Shown here one piece after another: positions 26,477-34,631 of a DNA stretch of 64,000 nucleotides. The notes beneath the pieces were generated by a model, which did no database searches, was not told the DNA's origin, and worked only from the letters and a program-made list of their open reading frames with translations. Source of the stretch: Curtobacterium pusillum (GTDB lineage Bacteria > Actinomycetota > Actinomycetes > Actinomycetales > Microbacteriaceae); the NCBI RefSeq assembly GCF_013359865.1, contig NZ_JABMCE010000075.1, positions 29,899 to 93,898 on the forward strand. The letters are read 5' to 3'. Position 1 is the stretch's first letter, and every line of letters starts with the position of its first letter. The position numbers were made by a program, and so were the translations under genes.

Positions 26477-28033
26477 ATGGCGCAATTCGGTTCACTCTCC
26501 GATCGGCTGACCGAGACCTTCCGCAACCTGCGGAGCAAGGGTCGGCTGACTCCGTCCGACGTCGACGGCACCGTCCGCGAGATTCGGCGGGCGCTCCTCG
26601 ACGCCGACGTCGCGCTCGAGGTCGTCAAGGCGTTCACCGCTGCGGTGCGCGAGCGCGCCCTCTCCGACGAGGTCAACCGCGCGCTCAACCCGGCGCAGCA
26701 GGTCGTCCAGATCGTCAACGAGGAGCTCGTCGGCATCCTCGGCGGGCAGCAGCGCCGCCTCGAGTTCGCGAAGCGACCGCCGACGGTCATCATGCTCGCG
26801 GGTCTGCAGGGTGCCGGTAAGACCACCCTCGCGGGCAAGCTCGGCAAGTGGCTCAAGAAGGACGGCCACACGCCGATGCTCGTCGCGGCGGACCTCCAGC
26901 GTCCGAACGCCGTCCAGCAGCTGCAGGTCGTCGGCGAGCAGGCCGGCGTGCACGTCTTCGCGCCCGAGCCGGGCAACGGCGTCGGCGACCCGGTCAAGGT
27001 CGCCAAGAACGCGATCAAGGCCGCGGTCGACCAGCAGTACGACACCGTCATCGTGGACACCGCCGGTCGTCTCGGCGTCGACGCCGAGCTCATGAAGCAG
27101 GCCGCGAACATCCGCAAGGCGGTCGACCCGGACGAGGTCCTGTTCGTCATCGACGCGATGATCGGTCAGGACGCCGTCGCCACCGCACGTGCCTTCCAGG
27201 AAGGCGTCGACTTCACCGGCGTGGTCCTGTCGAAGCTCGACGGTGACGCCCGCGGTGGTGCGGCACTGTCCGTCGCCAGCGTGACCGGCCGCCCGATCAT
27301 GTTCGCCTCCACGGGTGAGGGCCTCGACGACTTCGAGCCGTTCCACCCGGACCGCATGGCGAGCCGCATCCTCGACCTCGGCGACATCCTCTCCCTCATC
27401 GAGCAGGCGCAGTCCGCCTTCGACGAGGACGAAGCGCGCAAGGTCGCCGAGAAGATCGCGAGCGACTCGTTCACGCTCAACGACTTCCTCGAGCAGATGC
27501 AGCAGCTCCGCAAGGCCGGCTCGATCAAGGGCATGCTCGGCATGCTCCCGGGCGCCAAGGGCATGCGCGAGGCGCTCGACAACTTCGACGAGCGCGAGAT
27601 CGTCCGCACGGAAGCGATCATCCAGTCGATGACCCCGCAGGAGCGTGAGCTCCCGAAGCTCCTCAACGGCTCGCGCCGCCTCCGCATCGCGAAGGGTGCC
27701 GGTTCGACCGTGACCGAGGTCAACGCCCTCGTGAGCCGCTTCGAGCAGGCCGCGAAGATGATGAAGACCGTCGCCCGCGGCGGCGTGCCGCAGATGCCCG
27801 GCATGGGCCCGATCCCCGGCATGCACGGCGGTAAGAAGCAGCAGCAGGGCGGCGGCAAGAAGAAGTCCAAGGTCGGCAACCCGGCGAAGCGCGCGGCGCT
27901 CGCCGCCGGTGCCGCGGCCGCTCCGCAGCAGGCGCCGAAGGGGTCCGGCCTCGGGCTCGGCGGCGGCGCCAAGGGCGGCAAGGCGCCGACCGAGGAAGAG
28001 CTCGCGAGCCTGCAGAAGTTCCTGGGTCGGTAG
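26477..28033 (+). CDS. ffh: Signal recognition particle protein Ffh
   Basis: Ffh (518 residues) binds signal sequences and 4.5S RNA and targets membrane proteins to FtsY. N domain [20 protein letters not shown] domain with [27 protein letters not shown] and [14 protein letters not shown]; and the methionine-rich M domain with [17 protein letters not shown], the RNA-binding helix [15 protein letters not shown] and [10 protein letters not shown]. The C-terminal tail of about 60 residues is Gly/Lys/Ala-rich and low complexity. TAGAAT (26462-26467) is a strong -10 just before the ATG. It is convergent with the GCS2 ligase; the usual neighbour rpsP is displaced by about 9 kb. Confidence 0.97.
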   Translation: MAQFGSLSDRLTETFRNLRSKGRLTPSDVDGTVREIRRALLDADVALEVVKAFTAAVRERALSDEVNRALNPAQQVVQIVNEELVGILGGQQRRLEFAKRPPTVIMLAGLQGAGKTTLAGKLGKWLKKDGHTPMLVAADLQRPNAVQQLQVVGEQAGVHVFAPEPGNGVGDPVKVAKNAIKAAVDQQYDTVIVDTAGRLGVDAELMKQAANIRKAVDPDEVLFVIDAMIGQDAVATARAFQEGVDFTGVVLSKLDGDARGGAALSVASVTGRPIMFASTGEGLDDFEPFHPDRMASRILDLGDILSLIEQAQSAFDEDEARKVAEKIASDSFTLNDFLEQMQQLRKAGSIKGMLGMLPGAKGMREALDNFDEREIVRTEAIIQSMTPQERELPKLLNGSRRLRIAKGAGSTVTEVNALVSRFEQAAKMMKTVARGGVPQMPGMGPIPGMHGGKKQQQGGGKKKSKVGNPAKRAALAAGAAAAPQQAPKGSGLGLGGGAKGGKAPTEEELASLQKFLGR

Positions 28034-28056
28034 ACAGACCGACCGATCGTCGGACG

Positions 28057-28088
28057 GGAGGCGCGGTGCCGGCTGGCACCGCGCCTCC
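28057..28088. repeat. GGAGGCGCGG-family palindrome, copy 3
   Basis: Perfect 14-bp arms GGAGGCGCGGTGCC (28057-28070 and 28075-28088) surround a GGCT loop, the same loop as copy 2. It occupies the 73-base gap between the convergent ffh and GCS2-ligase genes, 24 bases after the ffh stop. A bidirectional terminator role is inferred from position and symmetry. Confidence 0.8.
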
Positions 28089-28106
28089 ATCGTGTGCAGC
28101 GTGCGT

Positions 28107-29237
28107 CTAGAGCGACTCCCGCAGTTCCGTGACCAGGTGGCGGACGACCGCGCGCAGGTCGCCGCCGTTCTCCTGCGCGACCTGCAGCTGCCGCTGGTAC
28201 GACGCGCCGTCGGCGATCATCGTGTCGAGGTGGTGCAGTTCCTCCTGGCAGCCGAGGCGTTCCGCCACGGGATCGAGTCGGTGGACCAGGTCGTGCACCT
28301 CGTCGGTCACGAGCCGTTCGTCGCCGGCGGCGTTCGTGATGATCTCGGCCTCCATCCCGTACCGGGCGGCCCGCCACTTGTTCTCGCGGATGAACCAGGG
28401 CTGCATGGTCGGCAGGGTCTCGCCGGCGTCGAGCCGGTCGGACATCGCGGTGACGAGGCACTGGACGAGTGCGGTGACCGCGCCGACCTCGTGCAGCGTC
28501 GAGATGCCGTCGGAGACGCGGTTCTCGAGCGTGCCCCACCCGGGTGACGGCCGGATGTCCCAGCGGAGGTCCTTGAACCCTTCGATGACGCCGGTGCGGG
28601 TGAGGTCGTCCACGACCTCCTCGAAGTTCGCCCACGCGCCGAGCGCCGGCGGGAGTCCGCCGGTGGGGAGCTGCTGGAACATGAGTGCGCGGTTCGAGGC
28701 GTACCCGGTGTCGATGCCGGCCCAGAACGGGCTCGACGCGGTGAACGCCTGCAGGTGCGGGACGTAGGCGAGCATCGCACCGAGGATCGGCAGGGCCTTG
28801 TCGCGGTCGTCGATGCCGACGTGGACATGGACGCCCCAGATGAGCATCTGCCGTCCCCACCACCGGGTCCGGTCGATGAGGGTCGTGTAGTGCTCGCTGT
28901 CCGGGGTGATCTCCTGCTGGTCCCACACCGCGAAGGGGTGGGTACCCGCGCACATCACCTGCGCGTCGAGCGTTTCCGCGGCGTCGACGACCTCGCCGAT
29001 GATGCCGGACAGCTCCCTCGTCGCGTCCTCCACGCGCGAGTGCACGCTGCTGACGACCTCCACCGTGTTCGTCAGGAGCTCCTCGGTCACCCGGTCGTGA
29101 TCGCCGAGACGCTCCTGCACGGCGGAGATGACAGCGGGCGCACGCGGCGTGAGGTCGCCGGTGTCCCGATCGACCAGCGGGAGCTCCCACTCGACGCCGA
29201 TGGTCGACGGTCGGGACTCGGTGAAGCGGATGTCCAT
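28107..29237 (-). CDS. Carboxylate-amine ligase of the GCS2 (YbdK) family
   Basis: A 376-residue enzyme of glutamate-cysteine ligase family 2. Seen are STIGVEWELPLVDRDTGDL (substrate and metal-binding Glu pair), AGTHPFAVW, WGRQMLIWGVHVHVG with the paired His, SSPFWAGIDTGYASNRALMF and RENKWRAARYGMEAEI. YbdK in E. coli has weak gamma-glutamylcysteine synthetase activity; in Actinobacteria, which use mycothiol, the natural role is often unknown. The start at 29237 has GGCAGG upstream; an in-frame ATG three codons earlier is possible. It is divergent from the cyclohexanecarboxyl-CoA operon, sharing a 127-base promoter region. Confidence 0.87.
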   Translation of the reverse strand: MDIRFTESRPSTIGVEWELPLVDRDTGDLTPRAPAVISAVQERLGDHDRVTEELLTNTVEVVSSVHSRVEDATRELSGIIGEVVDAAETLDAQVMCAGTHPFAVWDQQEITPDSEHYTTLIDRTRWWGRQMLIWGVHVHVGIDDRDKALPILGAMLAYVPHLQAFTASSPFWAGIDTGYASNRALMFQQLPTGGLPPALGAWANFEEVVDDLTRTGVIEGFKDLRWDIRPSPGWGTLENRVSDGISTLHEVGAVTALVQCLVTAMSDRLDAGETLPTMQPWFIRENKWRAARYGMEAEIITNAAGDERLVTDEVHDLVHRLDPVAERLGCQEELHHLDTMIADGASYQRQLQVAQENGGDLRAVVRHLVTELRESL

Positions 29238-29306
29238 GCTGTACATCCTGCCCGCCGCGTTGTCGGACACGCACAAGGAACGGCGCTCCCGGTCGTGCGT
29301 ATCCGA

Positions 29307-29336
29307 TTCACAGTGGATGCACACCGGGCGTACCGT
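29307..29336 (+). promoter_or_regulatory. Candidate promoter of the cyclohexanecarboxyl-CoA operon
   Basis: TTCACA (29307-29312) and TACCGT (29331-29336) are separated by 18 bases and fit a housekeeping actinobacterial -35/-10 pair. The -10 lies 29 bases before the ATG, and a GGAAGAGG ribosome site (29352-29359) follows. No clear operator palindrome is seen, so constitutive expression is plausible. Confidence 0.45.
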
Positions 29337-29364
29337 AGAGACGCCCAACACGGAAGAGGTACGC

Positions 29365-32300
29365 ATGCAGCTGGTCGTGCGCGGCACGTCCGCACCGCTC
29401 GTCGGAGAACTCGACATCCCGGTCTCGAAGTACCACGCGCACCGCGCGCTGGTGCTCGCGTCGCTGGCGAAGGGGACGAGCATCGTCTCCGGCATCAGCG
29501 CGACCAGGCAGGTCGAATGGACCGTTGGCACCCTCCGTGCCCTCGGTGTCGACGTCAAGCGGCGCGGGAACGAATACCACGTCACCGGTCTCGGTGGGCG
29601 GTACGAGGCGACCGACGTGGTGGACCACGGTTCCCGCGGAGCGGACGGCATCCTCAACATGGGGTCGTCCGGCACGACGCTGTACTTCATGACGGGTCTG
29701 GCGTCCCTGGCGGACAAGCCGATGACCCTGTCGGGCATGAAGTACTTCCAGCGTCGCCCGATCAAGGCGCTGCTCACCTCGCTGACGCAGATGGGCATCG
29801 AGCTCGAGGCGACGAACGACTGCCCGCCCGTGACGGTGCAGCCGAAGCGACCGCGCGGCGGCGACGTCCAGATCGCCGGCACCCTGTCGCAGTGGATCTC
29901 GGGGCTGCTCCTCGTGGCGCCGTTCGCCGAGCAGGAGACCCGCATCCACATCACCGGGGGTCGGCTCAACGAGCAGCCGTACGTCGAGCTGACGGTCCGC
30001 ATGATGCGGCAGTTCGGACTCACGGTCGAGGTGTCCGACGACTGGCTCGAGTACCGGATACCGGCGAACCAGCAGGCCACTCCGCACGACTACGTCATCC
30101 CGCCGGACATCGGCTCGGCCGCGTTCGGCATCGCCGCGGCGGGCATCCGCGAGTCGAACGTGCTGCTGCGGGGCATGACGGCCTTCACCACCGCGGAGAC
30201 CGACCACCCGGAGAGCGAGTTCCTCGATCTCGCCACGGCGATGGGCGTCCCGATGCGGATCGACGAGGAGACCGGCTTCGTGCGCATCGAGCACGACGGC
30301 TCCCCGCTCAAGCCCCTCGACATCGACTGCCAGCCGATCCCGGACCTGCTGCCGATCCTGTCCACGATGGCGACCTTCGCCGAGGGCACGACCCGGCTCT
30401 GGAACGTGGCGCACATCCGGTTGAAGGAGTCCGACCGCGTGGCGGCGATGCTGCAGCTCAACCGGATGGGCGGCCGGGCCGAGCAGGGCGCCGACGAGCT
30501 CCGCGTGACGGGTGTCGCACCCGGTGAGCTGCACGGCTCCCCGATGTCGTCGTTCAACGACCACCGCGTGCTCATGTCGCTCGCGGTCGCCGCGTCCAAG
30601 GCCGAGGGCGTGTCCTCGCTCACCTACCCGCGCGCCTACCGGATCTCGTACCCGACGTTCCTCGAGGCGATGAACTCCGTCGGACTGGACATGGAGGTCG
30701 GCGACGCCCTCGCCGCCCAGGTCGCTCGTGACGACCGGATCGACGCGGCGGAGGCCGCAGCGGAGAGCACGGACCTCGGCGAGGAGCAGGCCACGACGAC
30801 GGGTGCGCTGCCCGAGCTCGCCGGTGTCGACGCCGACCCGCTCGTCCTCAGCGAGAAGGTCCGCACGCTGTCGGAGACGGACCCGGACGGCCTCGCCGTG
30901 ATCGAGGTCGGCGGCCCGGAATCCGTGGAGACCACGTGGAAGGAACTGCAGGACGAGGCCGACGAGGTCTCGGCGCTGCTCCTCGAGCTCGGTGTCCGCA
31001 GGGGCGAGTCCGTCGCGATGCAGCTGCCGAACTGGCGCGAGTTCGTGTCGATCACGCTCGGCGCCGTCCAGATCGGCGCCGTCGCGACCCCGATCATGCC
31101 GGTGTTCGGGCCCCGTGAGACGACGATGACCCTCGCCCGGTCCCGCGCCCGCGTCGTGTTCCTGCCGAACGTCTTCCGGAAGCGTCGCCCGGCGCTCGAG
31201 CTCCTCGACGTCATCGACGAGGCGAAGGCGCAGAAGCGCCGGCTGTCGGTCGAGCACGTCGTCGTGCTCCGCGCCGAGGCCCGCGGCCAGGTCGACAGCC
31301 CGACGAACCAGCCGCCGCTGCCCGCGGACGCCGCCGATCGCTTCGCCGCGAGCGAGTGGAACTGGCGCTACTTCGACACGGCGCTCGACTCCGTGCAGGT
31401 GGACGTCGACCAGATCCGTTCCCACGCTCCCGGCCCGGACGACGTCTGCCAGCTCCTCTTCACCTCCGGAACCACCGGTGAGCCGAAGGGCGTGCAGCAC
31501 CCGCACCGGACCCTCGGCCTCGCGACCGCGATGCACGTGGCGCAGTCCGGCCTGAGGAGCGAGGACCGGATCTACATCCCGTCGCCGCTCGCCCACCAGA
31601 CCGGGTTCCTGTACGGCATGCTCCTGGCGTTCCGCCTCGGTGCACCGCAGGTCATCCAGCCCGTGTGGGACGGCACCGTGGCCCTCGAGCAGGCGTTCGG
31701 CGCCGCGAAGGCGACGTTCGTGCAGTGCGCGACGCCGTTCCTCACCGACCTGGTCGACCTGGTCGAGGCCGGCGCCCCGGCACCGGAGAGCCTGCGCATC
31801 TTCGTCCCGACCGGCGCCGCGGTGCCGCGTGCCCTCGCGCAGCGGGCGAGCACGGTGCTCGGCAGCGCGATCCTCGGGGCGTTCGGTACGAGCGAGACCT
31901 GCCTCGGCGCGCTGTCCAGCCCGAGCGACGACCCGGCGGACGCCTACGGGCACGACGGCCGCGCGCTGCCGGGCATCACGATCCGCATCGTCGACGACGA
32001 GGGCCACGAACTCCCGGCGGACACCGAGGGCAACTTCGAGCTGTTCTCGCCGACGATGTTCGACGGCTACCTCGACCGCCCGGACCTCACCGACGACGTC
32101 TTCACCGAGGACGGCTGGTACCGCACGGGCGACCTCGCGAAGGTGTCCGACAAGGGATTCCTCTCGATCACCGGGCGCGTCAAGGACGTCATCAACCGCG
32201 GCGGCGAGAAGATCCCCGTCGTCGAGATCGAGAACCTGCTCTACCAGCACCCGCTCGTCACCGACGTGGCGATCGTCGCGATGCCGGATGCCCGGCTCGG

Positions 32301-32517
32301 CGAGCGCGCCTGCGCCTTCGTCGTGTCGGCCCGGAGGGACGAGCCGCTCGACTTCACCGCCATGCAGCAGTACCTCGAGCAGGCGAACGTGTCCAAGTAC
32401 TACTGGCCGGAGCGGCTCGAGTACATCGACGAACTGCCCCGCAACGCGGTCGGCAAGGTCCAGAAGAACGTCCTGCGGGAGCAGGCTGCCGCGCTCGTCG
32501 CGACGAAGGAGAACTGA
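29365..32517 (+). CDS. EPSP-synthase-like / acyl-CoA ligase fusion protein (PlmJK-like), proposed shikimate dehydratase and CoA ligase
   Basis: A 1050-residue fusion. Residues 1-440 are an EPSP-synthase fold: PVSKYHAHRAL (Lys22, Arg27), GSSGTTLY, QRRPI (Arg131), IPDLLPILSTMA (Asp327), RLKESDR (Glu355, Arg358) and NDHR (His400, Arg401). Compared by eye with E. coli AroA, shikimate-contact positions are mostly kept, but Ser23, Asn94, Arg100 and Lys411 correspond to Tyr23, Ser101, Tyr107 and Ile427, arguing against normal PEP transfer. Residues about 500-1050 are an adenylating acyl-CoA ligase: TSGTTGEPKG (700-709), FGTSE, WYRTGDL, GRVKDVINRGGEKI and catalytic-type Lys1031 in VGKVQK. AnsJ/AnsK and the fused PlmJK have this layout in cyclohexanecarboxyl-CoA synthesis from shikimate. 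The role here is inferred from that and from the three genes downstream. Confidence 0.85.
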   Translation: MQLVVRGTSAPLVGELDIPVSKYHAHRALVLASLAKGTSIVSGISATRQVEWTVGTLRALGVDVKRRGNEYHVTGLGGRYEATDVVDHGSRGADGILNMGSSGTTLYFMTGLASLADKPMTLSGMKYFQRRPIKALLTSLTQMGIELEATNDCPPVTVQPKRPRGGDVQIAGTLSQWISGLLLVAPFAEQETRIHITGGRLNEQPYVELTVRMMRQFGLTVEVSDDWLEYRIPANQQATPHDYVIPPDIGSAAFGIAAAGIRESNVLLRGMTAFTTAETDHPESEFLDLATAMGVPMRIDEETGFVRIEHDGSPLKPLDIDCQPIPDLLPILSTMATFAEGTTRLWNVAHIRLKESDRVAAMLQLNRMGGRAEQGADELRVTGVAPGELHGSPMSSFNDHRVLMSLAVAASKAEGVSSLTYPRAYRISYPTFLEAMNSVGLDMEVGDALAAQVARDDRIDAAEAAAESTDLGEEQATTTGALPELAGVDADPLVLSEKVRTLSETDPDGLAVIEVGGPESVETTWKELQDEADEVSALLLELGVRRGESVAMQLPNWREFVSITLGAVQIGAVATPIMPVFGPRETTMTLARSRARVVFLPNVFRKRRPALELLDVIDEAKAQKRRLSVEHVVVLRAEARGQVDSPTNQPPLPADAADRFAASEWNWRYFDTALDSVQVDVDQIRSHAPGPDDVCQLLFTSGTTGEPKGVQHPHRTLGLATAMHVAQSGLRSEDRIYIPSPLAHQTGFLYGMLLAFRLGAPQVIQPVWDGTVALEQAFGAAKATFVQCATPFLTDLVDLVEAGAPAPESLRIFVPTGAAVPRALAQRASTVLGSAILGAFGTSETCLGALSSPSDDPADAYGHDGRALPGITIRIVDDEGHELPADTEGNFELFSPTMFDGYLDRPDLTDDVFTEDGWYRTGDLAKVSDKGFLSITGRVKDVINRGGEKIPVVEIENLLYQHPLVTDVAIVAMPDARLGERACAFVVSARRDEPLDFTAMQQYLEQANVSKYYWPERLEYIDELPRNAVGKVQKNVLREQAAALVATKEN

Positions 32518-32522
32518 ACACG

Positions 32523-33683
32523 ATGACGACGACCTTCGACGAGGCCGCCTTCCAGCAGCTCAAGACCGAAGTCACCGAGTGGGTGCGCGGCCGTGGCGAG
32601 GAGTGGGCGGAGGAGATCGAGCGCACCGGACAGGTCGCGCCCGAGCTCTTCCAGGAGCTCAAGGACCGGGGATGGCTCGGCCTCGCGGCGCCGGCCGAGC
32701 TCGGCGGACGGGGCATCCCGTTCTCGCGCTACCTCGAGATCATGGAGATCGTCTCCCGCTCGCACGCGTCGATCCGCATGCTCGTGCACGTGATCAACGG
32801 CACCTGGCGCGCGATGCAGCCGTACGCGACGCCGGAGCAGATCGAGCAGGTCGTGAAGCCGAGCGTGGCCGGCGACGCGCTCGTTGCGTTCACGCTCACC
32901 GAGGCCACGGCCGGGACCGGCGCGGACATCCGCACGACCGTCCGTCGCGAGGGTGACACGTACGTGATGAACGGCGAGAAGCACCTCATCACGTTCGGCG
33001 TCAAGTGCGACTACTGGCTCATCGCCGCCCGGCTCGAGGGCACCGCGGGGCAGGACGGCACGATCGCGTTCCTGATGCCGAACACCGGGCTGCCGGGCGC
33101 CGAGGTGATCGACGACTCGGACACGATGGGCATCCGCGGCACCGACCACGCGATCCTCCGGTTCACGGACACCCCGATCCCGGCCTCCGCCCGTCTGGGT
33201 GAGGAGGGACAGGGTCTCGAGGTCGCCCTCGGCGGATTCCTCCTGCCGAGCCGCGTGTCGGTCGCCATGAGCGCCGTCGGTCTCGCCGAGCGTGCCAACG
33301 AGCTCGCCGTGGAGTACGCGAACACGCGCGAGACGTTCGGCAAGAAGCTGTCGAGCCGACAGGCGATCCAGTTCTACCTGGCCGAGAACTACGCCGACAT
33401 CGCCGCCGCGCGCGCCCTCGTGCTCGAGGCCGCCCGCGCCTACGAGGAGGACCGTGCGGACGCCGGCACGCTGTCCAGCGCCTCGAAGATGGTCGCGGTC
33501 GACATGCTCGCCCGCGTCACCGACAAGGCTCTGCAGGTGCACGGCGGACAGGGCTACTGGAAGCGCAACGCCATCGAGCGCGTGTACCGCGACGCCCGTG
33601 CGCAGCGCTTCGAGGAGGGCACGAACGAGATCCAGAAGCTGGTCGTCGGCCGCGCAGTCGTGACCGGCCAGGCCGGGTTCTAG
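32523..33683 (+). CDS. Acyl-CoA dehydrogenase family flavoenzyme (AnsL/PlmL-like)
   Basis: A 386-residue FAD-dependent acyl-CoA dehydrogenase homologue, five bases after the fusion gene. The three-domain fold is complete: helical N-domain, FAD-contact strands at VAFTLTEATAGTGADIRTTV and MNGEKHLITFG, and the C-domain with RETFGKKLSSRQAIQ, QVHGGQGYWKRNAIERVYRDAR and the catalytic-base position Glu365 in FEEGTNEIQ. In the cyclohexanecarboxyl-CoA pathway an acyl-CoA-dehydrogenase-like protein acts on a hydroxylated or unsaturated ring CoA ester between CoA activation and the final reduction. The exact step here is not known from sequence; ordinary fatty-acid oxidation is the alternative, but no other beta-oxidation gene is near. 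Confidence 0.88.
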   Translation: MTTTFDEAAFQQLKTEVTEWVRGRGEEWAEEIERTGQVAPELFQELKDRGWLGLAAPAELGGRGIPFSRYLEIMEIVSRSHASIRMLVHVINGTWRAMQPYATPEQIEQVVKPSVAGDALVAFTLTEATAGTGADIRTTVRREGDTYVMNGEKHLITFGVKCDYWLIAARLEGTAGQDGTIAFLMPNTGLPGAEVIDDSDTMGIRGTDHAILRFTDTPIPASARLGEEGQGLEVALGGFLLPSRVSVAMSAVGLAERANELAVEYANTRETFGKKLSSRQAIQFYLAENYADIAAARALVLEAARAYEEDRADAGTLSSASKMVAVDMLARVTDKALQVHGGQGYWKRNAIERVYRDARAQRFEEGTNEIQKLVVGRAVVTGQAGF

Positions 33684-33702
33684 ACGCAACCAGACACGCG
33701 GC

Positions 33703-33738
33703 CTGGAGGCGCGGTGCGGGCCTGCCCCGTGCCTCCAG
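33703..33738. repeat. GGAGGCGCGG-family palindrome, copy 4, inside the operon
   Basis: Arms CTGGAGGCGCGG (33703-33714) and CCGTGCCTCCAG (33727-33738) pair with one mismatch. Unlike most copies it lies between two genes in the same direction, the acyl-CoA dehydrogenase and the enoyl reductase. It could reduce read-through into the last two genes or mark a past insertion or junction. Confidence 0.75.
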
Positions 33739-33778
33739 TCCGTCATCCACGCACGAAACGCAACCCAGAAGGACTGAC

Positions 33779-34627
33779 GTGACCGACTCCACCACGGCTC
33801 CCATCGCGCTCATCACGGGCGCCTCGCGCGGCATCGGCCGCCTGCTCGCGCAGAAGCTCGGCCAGCGCGGCGTCACCGTCGTCGTGACGTACAAGGGCAA
33901 CGCCGACCTGGCCGAGGAGTCGCTCGCCGACGTCAAGGCGGCCGGCGGCGACGGCATCACGGCGCAGGTCGACATCGAGCAGCCGGAGTCGATCGACGCA
34001 CTGTTCGACCTGGTGCGCGACACCTACGGCCGTCTCGACTACTTCGTCGCGAACGCCGCTGCGAGCGCGTTCAAGCCGGTCAAGGAACTCAAGCTGCACC
34101 ACCTCGACCGCAGCTACGCGACCAACGCCCGTTCGTTCGTCCTCGGAGCCCAGCGCGCCGCCGAGCTCATGGACAACGGCGGCCGCATCGTCGTCGTCAC
34201 CTCGTACGGATCGCTCCGCGCGTTCCCGACCTACGCCGCGCTCGGTGCTGCGAAGGCCATGAGCGAGGCCTACACGAAGTACATGGCGGTCGAGTTCGGC
34301 CCGCGTCAGATCACGGTCAACGCCGTCAACGGCGGACTCATCGACACCGACTCGCTCGAGTACTTCTACACGAAGGTCGCCGGGCAGGCGCCGATGCAGA
34401 CCGTGATCGAGAAGCTGCCGCTGCAGCGTCCGGGCACCGCGGACGACATGGCGGACGCGGTCGACTTCCTGCTCTCGGACAAGGCGTCGTACATCACGGG
34501 GCAGACCCTGTCGGTCGACGGCGGCCTGACCGTCATCGCGCCGCCGTACTGGGCCGACACGACGTCGCCGCTGCGTGACGCGGTGCTGCCCGCTCCCGCG
34601 GACACGGCTGTCGACGCGGCAGAGTAG
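33779..34627 (+). CDS. chcA: Enoyl-CoA reductase of the SDR family (ChcA/FabL-like)
   Basis: A 282-residue SDR with cofactor motif TGASRGIG (residues 14-21). The active site is Tyr152-X6-Lys159 (TYAALGAAK), not the YX3K of ketoreductases. YX6K spacing marks enoyl reductases such as FabI, FabL and ChcA, and the stretch around it (TSYGSLRAFP before, AVEFGPRQITVNAVNGGLIDT after) closely resembles Bacillus FabL. ChcA reduces 1-cyclohexenylcarbonyl-CoA to cyclohexanecarboxyl-CoA with NADPH and probably earlier ring double bonds too. GTG at 33779 has AGAAGGA (33767-33773). A FabL-type fatty-acid enoyl-ACP reductase is the alternative; the operon context favours ChcA. Confidence 0.8.
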   Translation: MTDSTTAPIALITGASRGIGRLLAQKLGQRGVTVVVTYKGNADLAEESLADVKAAGGDGITAQVDIEQPESIDALFDLVRDTYGRLDYFVANAAASAFKPVKELKLHHLDRSYATNARSFVLGAQRAAELMDNGGRIVVVTSYGSLRAFPTYAALGAAKAMSEAYTKYMAVEFGPRQITVNAVNGGLIDTDSLEYFYTKVAGQAPMQTVIEKLPLQRPGTADDMADAVDFLLSDKASYITGQTLSVDGGLTVIAPPYWADTTSPLRDAVLPAPADTAVDAAE

Positions 34628-34631
34628 GGGC

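Noticed and set aside
29365..32517. EPSP-synthase and ligase parts joined by a lost stop codon or assembly error
   Set aside because: The linker is a continuous in-frame Ala/Glu-rich segment without a ribosome site or start between the domains, and a fused PlmJK-type protein is already known.
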